A DNA stretch of 64,000 bases from Asterias amurensis (lineage: Eukaryota > Echinodermata > Asteroidea > Forcipulatida > Asteriidae), in assembly GCF_032118995.1 (NCBI RefSeq), contig NC_092649.1:28517927-28581926 (forward strand), read 5' to 3'. The notes below the pieces were generated by a model. The model did no database searches. It was given only the letters and a program-made list of their open reading frames with translations, and had not been told where the DNA came from. Below are positions 57,232-64,000 of the stretch, one piece after another (positions within the stretch are counted from its first letter, which is position 1; each line of letters begins with the position of its first letter). The translations under genes were made by a program, and so were the position numbers.

Positions 57232-60200
57232 TCATATTTCTTCCAGAACCCATGCAGCGCTAACCCTTCGTGCTGAGCGGGCTTTCGAGTAAGACACACT
57301 GGGGCAATTCTCGTCCTTTTTCATTGATCTTATCCTCGTTGTGCACACAAACATCAGCACCACGAGGGAAAATATCATGCACGACACACACACACAGATC
57401 ACGATCAACATGTTCCTACCAAGGGTCTCAAAAAACTTATTCGTGTTTGACGAATCAGCTGGCGCTTTGGTAACTGGAGATACTATCTTAGTGGATGGCG
57501 TCGTTTTGGATGAAGGCGGTGTCGTTTTGTCGATAGAGGGCGTAGTAACACTAGCTCCGTAGTCGATCATGATAGTCGCGATGTTGGATGGGTCTCCTTT
57601 TTGTTCCATCTTGTCGATGCCTTGGATACGGAACACAATGAACAACTTGAGACCAGGCTCTACGGACTCCAAGGTGGGAATTCTTAAGCTGACGGTTTGC
57701 CGGTTTCCACCTCGCTGTGGATCTAAAAGGTCACCATAAATGTCATCTTCGGCACTGACTCTATGACCACTGTAGAAGTCCGACAGTATGGCAGAAATGT
57801 TTTCACCACGTCTGAGATCATACATTGCGACTGGGGAAGAAATCAAGCAACTAATTCAATAAAGAAACTATTAAAAACTTTAAGACTCATCTCTTTGAAT
57901 CTGCTTACTTGCACTTATGTTAGCGAATTTGAGCTCCTTTCACTTTGGTGAAGCGCCTTGGAATACTTAACTAGAAAGATGGTGCTCAATACGCACGTCT
58001 GGTGATTTATGGTTGGTTGATTGAAGAACCACGTTAATAAGGAAGCCATCATGTAAACTTTGTTTACACAGCTAAGTGAGTGCCATAATGTACTCGTATT
58101 ACAATGCGTAGTATAGCAAAGATGACTCATACATCGTGTACCCCTCTCCATTTTGTCTTCATGTTGTTTTCAGAATGTAAGGAATTCTTTGGAGGATTTG
58201 AACATGGTGCTTTTTGTACAAGAGGAAAAAAGTGTGTAAATTATGGGAGTATTTGGACGATACCCTCATAGACCCTTTCGCAAATACTGGTACCACGGCG
58301 TTACGCATGGAATGAGGTGCATGCTAGTGATCGCTAGCTAGACCAGCATGCACTTCAATCAAGAGTTAGCGCTTGCTCAATCCATGGAGGAATAAAAATT
58401 CAAAGATTTCCAGGACGACTAACTGAAACTCAGATCAAACTTGTCTAAGTGAGTAATCTTGTAATGTCATTTATTTCGTCATCTGATCAAACAAACTTTG
58501 AACTTATCATGAAATGTGCAGACGTACCAGTTCCTTTGTCCAAGTCGTCCCCAGGTGCCGTCCATTGCAATGCCAGGATGCCCCTGGCTTTGGACACCGA
58601 GCATACTCTTAGATCAGTCACCCTGGATGGAGGGAAGATGTCCTCGGGCATCGCGTCGGCTGACGGGGACGACACGATGGTGAACTCTGAGGGGGGTGTC
58701 ACCCTCATGAAGGGGTCGACTTCAATCAGGATGGGCTCCTCGGTGTTATCTGATACCAAATAGAAACTCTAGTTATTTTGCTTCTTTATTCCCCAAGAAG
58801 ATTCACTATAAACTGTTTAGAATGTATTATTATCATAGTTTAGGGCTCATTGATGTTAGAAAAACATTCAGAAGAAAGTCTAGATGATAATAGCCTGTCG
58901 AACGACTTTTTGTCGCGATTCTTGACCCTTGTTTGTCCTGAAGGCTTCTACTTCGGAAAGGTTCTTAAACTTGCTTTAAAAAGAAATTGTTTTCCAAAGT
59001 TCACTACTAATTTTACCACAATCTACATGAGGTTGAAGTTTGTAGATTGCTGTATGTTTTTTGTTATTTCGAATAAAAATGTTGTTTTGTACATTTTTTT
59101 CCATGTGACTTCCAATAAAAGATTCTGACATCTGAGAGTATCCTTTGATTTGGATGGTCTTTACACAACTATCACAATTTAAATTTACTTTTATTTGAAT
59201 TGATTGATACCCAATTGTATATTATTGGAATAGTATAATACAGAAACACAATAATTCATACTCCAGTTTGGCGACATCACTCCACTTATTGCCTGAGGAA
59301 ACGTCACTTTCTTGGCTTGACCCATGACCTCATTTTTGACCTGAAGCGTGACCTTGTAAACGCCATCACCGACGAAATCCATAAAGTTTGCTGAGTATAT
59401 CCCATCATCCCTTGTTGTATCCGCTCCTAAAAATTAACATCGGTTTGTTTATTAGGATCTTGAAAAGGAGCAATGTAAGGTATTATTTTCTTATTTAATA
59501 TTTTTTTATTTTCCTCAAAGTGGGTGAAAAGCCGAATTCGCAACTCTTTTTTGCATTTCTGTTAGCCACATTACTTGTAAAAACTGACAAATTATAGGTA
59601 CAACCTTTGTATAAAAGTCTTTAAGTGTTGGTGGGCGTATTGTTTCGTAGTGAATTTTGACTGTTTGCATTATGTAATTCATTAGAAAAGCTATAGTTGT
59701 AAACTTGCAGACGGTATAACCTTTCACAATATTTAACTCTGTTCGTCTTCAGCTTGTCTTCTTAGTGAATTATGGAGTTCGGTATGTGTATATCACACTG
59801 GCAAACTATAGTTAGTGTAGCAAATATTGCGGCTACAACTATGTTTACATCTCTTGTTGGTTGTAAGACCGATTTGGTCTGGACATTACAAACCATATCT
59901 TCTGATGCTAACTGAATATCAGTTAAAAGATAATTGATTCTGACAAAATGTAGATTTTTTCAAATAATCTTACCTGTTCCTCGATCAAACAGCTCTACAA
60001 TGACCACTCTCGATGTATTGGGTAGTTGTACTAGCGCCCTCACCGTTGCATTTATGATAGGCAGCTCTCCCTGCTTCACGTCCCCATAGATAACAACCCT
60101 TTGGTTCTCAGTGAAGTTTACCTAGACACAAATTAGAAGATGATTACGTCGAGCAAGAAATTTGTTAAGATTTCCCTCTTTACTTTAAATGTTTCACGGT

Positions 60201-63200
60201 TTTTTTGTGAGGAGTATTTTCCCTCTGAATTGAAGTCGTATTCGCGAACTGTGTCCATGGCAGCTTTAGAGCAACCCGCAAATAGCCAATTTCGACAACA
60301 GTTGGGGATAATGTGTTCACCATGATGAAAATATTGTGAATTGTTTACACTCTTTCTCCAGACTCACCCAACATTCAACGCCCAAAATAACAGGTTTAGG
60401 ATCTATCACTCTATTACATGTACACTGTGTCATACTGTAAAACTATTGCCGCGCAACTAACAAGTTGACGGCTTTGGCAACGGCTTTAGTATACAAAGTC
60501 CTTGTAGTCAACCCCTGCATAGTATAAACATATTTATCTCATATCAAACCAGTCTGCTTTTAGTGAATGTTTTCTTGTTGCCTGTTTGTCTTTAATCTTA
60601 TAGCCCCACACTCCATTTGTTGTTGTTGTCCTTTTTTTTTTTTTTTTTTTTTTTTGGGGGGGGGGGGGTTACATAGATTACTTCCCTCTATCCTCTGTGC
60701 TTATATTTTGCTTATCTAGGTAATATTGTGAGTGTTGACTTGAATTGAATTGAAATTGAAGTGGCCACAACCTTAGCTTGAAGTGAAAGAAACTGACCTG
60801 GTTTTGTCGGATGATGGCACTGGCTCGTAACAGTGGTACGTCAGGATCCGATTGGCGTGAATATACATGTACTTGCATAGTCTGTGATTCGTTGTGCATG
60901 TTCCATAAACCATAGCTCCACTCACCAGGCTGCAAACAACAAGAAATATGCTTAAGTTTTTTGGGTCAGCAATCCAACAAGCTTGGATTTAAACCCGCAT
61001 TAAAAGTTAGAAACTGGACATGAGAGTAAGTGAATTCAACTCAATCAATGCACTCTAATCCAGACGTCTATGTGTGTTTGTTTGGTATTGAGGTTATTTT
61101 TTGAGTTGCATAATTCGGTTTACAACGTTGTTAACAAAAATCCGGCTGTTTGATTGGTTTAGAGTGTGTCACATGATTACTTTTTACATTGACAGCCACG
61201 CGAACATGATACACACATCAAACAAGTACTATATTCGTAGCAACCAATGCATCACACCCGTAGCAACCAATGAACTACACCGATATCAATTATCGACCAA
61301 TCTAGTGTACACATAGCAACCAATGTGCTAAACTCACAGCAACCATTGTATTGTACCCATAGCAACCAATGCACTAATGCCATTTCAATTATCAACCAAT
61401 GTAGTATAGGCCTACCCATAGCAACCCAAATACTAATCATGTACCAATGTACTAATGAACCCAAAGCGATCAGATACAGATACCTACAGCAACATTGTCT
61501 GGTACTCAGACGTCAAGAATGTATAGGTTGATAAGAGACAAGTATTGCTGATTTAGTATCCGGTCTACCCTTTAAACTATTACTCCCTTGGTGATCCATA
61601 AAGTTTCCAAAGTTTAGCGCTCAAGGCAGTCACTAATATACACCAATGCATCACAAGCTATATAGTAAGTGTCGACAATTACGTACCTCTGCCTTTCCCA
61701 TAATCCTAATCTCGACAACTTTAGACTCCATGTCAGTATCCATGATGTACTCGGAAGATTGTAGGATGGCTCCGCTGGGCCCCCGTAGCAGAGCTTTCGC
61801 CTCGCCCTTTTCCCACGTAAATCGGAACACTGTTTCGTTTCCAGCGCTGCTGTCAATGTAGACATGGCTCGGACCCGTGGCGTTACCAAGTAAGAGCTCT
61901 TCACGTCTAGCAATCTGAAACAGACAAACAGGCTAACTTTGAACGCATGGCATATAATGGGGGTTATGTCACTTTATTAACCCCTGCAGTAAGGGCCGCT
62001 GTCACCACATTTTGACATGTTTAAATATTTCAATTTATTAGTCTAACCTCATTGTATGGTCAGCTCATGCCTTGATATCCTAAGCTGGACCGTGCCATAC
62101 GTCTTTAGAGGGGTGTCAATCAACAGGGGGCAAGACACAATTTTGCAAGCATCCTGTGTGTACAGATCGGTTTGCCAGTTGTAGATGGGGCATTTGACGT
62201 GCCAATGTGCTAGAGCAAAATTGTTTGAGAACAAAAATTCAAAGCTAAAATTTGTTTTTTGTACCGTTACAAACTTGTCCGTGTCGAGGTATTCTTCGTC
62301 CTCCAGTTTCCTCGGTGGTTCCTCGGTAGTTCCGTCATCAGTGAAGGACTTGACAAATCCTTCTCCCCCGTTGTCGTTCGGCAGATGGAGGTTGTCTGAT
62401 ACCTCCCGGCTGTATGCCATGGCTTTCAAGATGGCGCCTGTGGCTGTGACGTCATTTATAGTGTCGTTCAGAAAGGGCGGGGTGTCTTCTAGACCGTCGC
62501 TCAAAACGAAAATGATGCTTCCTTGTGGAGAGTCGCCGTTGGTCGACAGGACCTGGTTGACAATGAGAAAGTATTTTGAGGTCGGTAGGGGTGAGAAGAC
62601 TAAAGGCACTTTCGAAACCATGGGTCAGTTTGGGCTCCGGCTTTAATCCTCCCTCTGCCCGTCTAAATCCCTGTACCAACATTTCTGATAGAGCCCTAGT
62701 TGGAGCCTTAAAGAAGCCGCAGTTTCGAGGAAGGGCCTTGACCCAAAGTGAATCCATTGTTATTTTGAACTCTGCCCATGCTCAACTAGAACTACGTCAA
62801 CAATTGAAGATTACATAGTTGGTCTGCTGCCACCTAGCGCTTCAAACTTTACAATTAATCTCGCGAGTACTTGATAGTTTTGCTTAAAAGTCGTGGGTGT
62901 TATGTGAGTTGCTTGTTTAAAATCGCAATTTTAACGTGATGCGCAGTCTGGACAATGTTCTGCTCATTCTGGACATTGTAGTGTGTTATTTGCCTGCTTT
63001 TCTTGATGCAGTGTGCTTTTAATCGACACCATTATGCAGGAGGTCCGAGGTTTTGAATGCCTTCTTCAACTTGTTTGAAAACAGATAACCTAACAAAATT
63101 TACTTCAGGCCATGTTTTGCTTTAACAAAAAAAAATAGTCCTTCCACCCGTACCTCTAATGACTTGAGCAGACCGGCACCGATACTTGCATTTCCTCTGG

Positions 63201-63247
63201 CCATTGTTGGTAGCCTGTCCACCAAACTCTGGCGACTACTTTGGAAT
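57232..63247 (-). CDS. Calcium-activated chloride channel regulator (CLCA), C-terminal part, gene continues past the window edge
   Basis: Eight exons found: 63154-63247, 62271-62552, 61687-61914, 60798-60929, 59974-60121, 59262-59426, 58528-58749 and 57232-57830, phases consistent, about 623 codons. The first two carry the later part of a VWA domain (FVLSDGLED is the third metal-site motif). Then comes the CLCA beta-sandwich (VIVELFDRGTGADTTRDDGIY spans an exon junction), a fibronectin-III domain begun at PPSRVTDLRVCSVSKARG, a Thr/Pro/Lys-rich stalk and one hydrophobic helix near MLIVICVCVSCMIFSLVVLM with a short basic tail. Many NxS/T sites fit an extracellular protein. CLCA proteins are self-cleaving metalloproteases that modulate chloride channels such as TMEM16A. 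Here the product is type I membrane-anchored. The protease part and VWA start lie upstream, beyond 64000. No vertebrate CLCA number can be assigned. Confidence 0.93.
58300..58360. repeat. Short hairpin element, copy 2
   Basis: ggaatgaggtgcatgctagt with agcatgcacttca as partner; matches 23630-23690. In a CLCA intron. Confidence 0.65.
61120..61660. repeat. Family C relative with an internal minisatellite, in a CLCA intron
   Basis: gattggtttagagtgtgtcacatga at the left and ctcccttggtgatcc with aaggcagtcactaatat at the right recall the elements at 43.1-43.6 kb. Between them, 61217-61470 holds about eight units with catagcaaccaatg at irregular 20-40 bp spacing. Confidence 0.6.
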
Positions 63248-64000
63248 CTAACAAAGAACAAAAGGGTGTGATAAGAAAAGATGACTCTTTCTTCGTTCTA
63301 GCCTGTTTCACCCCTCTGCTGGAGGAAAGCTTCTTCATCAATTCTCAATGTCACTCTCCTGAGCTGTATGTTTCCAATCAATCCCACTTAATGTGCTTGG
63401 TTCATCGCTATGTTTTGTTTCGTCTCCCTCTACTTCTTGTTCGAAGTTTATTGGAGTCTAATTGATTGTTTTGCATGCCCACCTGTAGCCATATCTCCGT
63501 GCTATAGGTGACATGCCTGAAGTGCCTATTACCACTTCTTTTAATGAATGGTATAATATCATACCATGTTGAATTCTTTACTTAGGTTCCGATTGGTGAC
63601 ACCCTGTCCGTCCCTTATCATTATTCTTTCCATGTCTTCCTTTTCACTCTTTAATTGTGGTAGACATGATTGTGTCGGCATCATATGACAGGACAACTAT
63701 ACTTTAACTTGTAGAGTCAATGCATTTTTAGGGACTTTGAAAGAGGTGGTCACGAAAGAGTGTCCCAACAAAAAAGGTAATATCATGGGAAAATAAATAG
63801 CTATAGACCATTTAATCATATTTGCACTTAACCCTTGAGTGTGGGTTAACCTCATATAATATACAAATACAGGAAGGTTCTACTGGTTGTACTGTATCCT
63901 CAAAACAACACATTTATTTCGGGGGGGCGTGGGAAGCTCAGAGCCAAGAACAGCTTGTTATAAGACACCTCCTAAGAAAATATCGTTTATCAATGGGTTA
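63248..64000. other. CLCA intron to window edge
   Basis: No further CLCA exon was found here, so the next upstream exon lies beyond 64000. The stretch 63290-63660 has fairly even base composition on both strands but no open frame or known family. Confidence 0.4.

Noticed and set aside
62049-62270. Continuation of the CLCA VWA frame past 62271
   Set aside because: A TTT|GTAACG donor at 62271 joins in phase to the 61914 acceptor and restores the CLCA domain order; the extra residues do not resemble CLCA.
63290-63660. Possible mobile-element coding remnant on the minus strand
   Set aside because: Stops in all frames and no recognisable transposase or polymerase motif; left unassigned.

Overview
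The window looks like animal nuclear DNA from an echinoderm, most likely a starfish. Genes are intron-rich, the DNA is AT-rich, and there are many copies of short TTAA-flanked repeats that I associate from memory with starfish and other echinoderm genomes. The animal identity is inference and the species is not determined. All five substantial protein genes, and a lone gene-fragment exon, lie on the minus strand. I rebuilt exons by matching reading frames to GT/AG splice sites. Every junction given below keeps phase except where stated.

Layout: 0-16 kb is gene-poor. It holds repeats, an orphan last exon of a rhodopsin-type receptor (6.4 kb), and a possible plus-strand non-coding transcript with a duplicated exon (about 3.9-8.5 kb). 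16.4-17.9 kb and 25.4-28.2 kb hold two complete, paralogous two-exon rhodopsin-family receptors that resemble peptide receptors. Together with the orphan exon they form a receptor cluster at roughly 9-10 kb spacing. 28-34.6 kb is repeats and unassigned DNA. 34.7-44.2 kb is a 15-exon BTB-BACK-Kelch gene. Its linker between BACK and Kelch is encoded by six tandem copies of one 141-nt phase-0/0 exon, which is the most unusual feature of the window. 45.9-54.0 kb is a 10-exon seven-helix receptor resembling TMEM116. 57.2-63.2 kb, continuing past the window edge, is the C-terminal two thirds of a calcium-activated chloride channel regulator (CLCA) with VWA, beta-sandwich, fibronectin-III and membrane-anchor parts.

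Mobile DNA is mainly small non-autonomous DNA transposons. One TTAA-flanked family of about 350-400 bp has some 18 full or partial copies. There are also two other TTAA palindromes, two palindromic families with ends like ggggtggatttcac and gggcccaatttcat, elements with apparent 5-bp target duplications, tRNA-derived SINE-like pieces and one LINE tail. Several are nested, so their relative ages can be read. No CRISPR array, true tRNA, rRNA or retrovirus-like element was recognised. The genes show no shared pathway. They are unrelated neighbours apart from the receptor paralogs.
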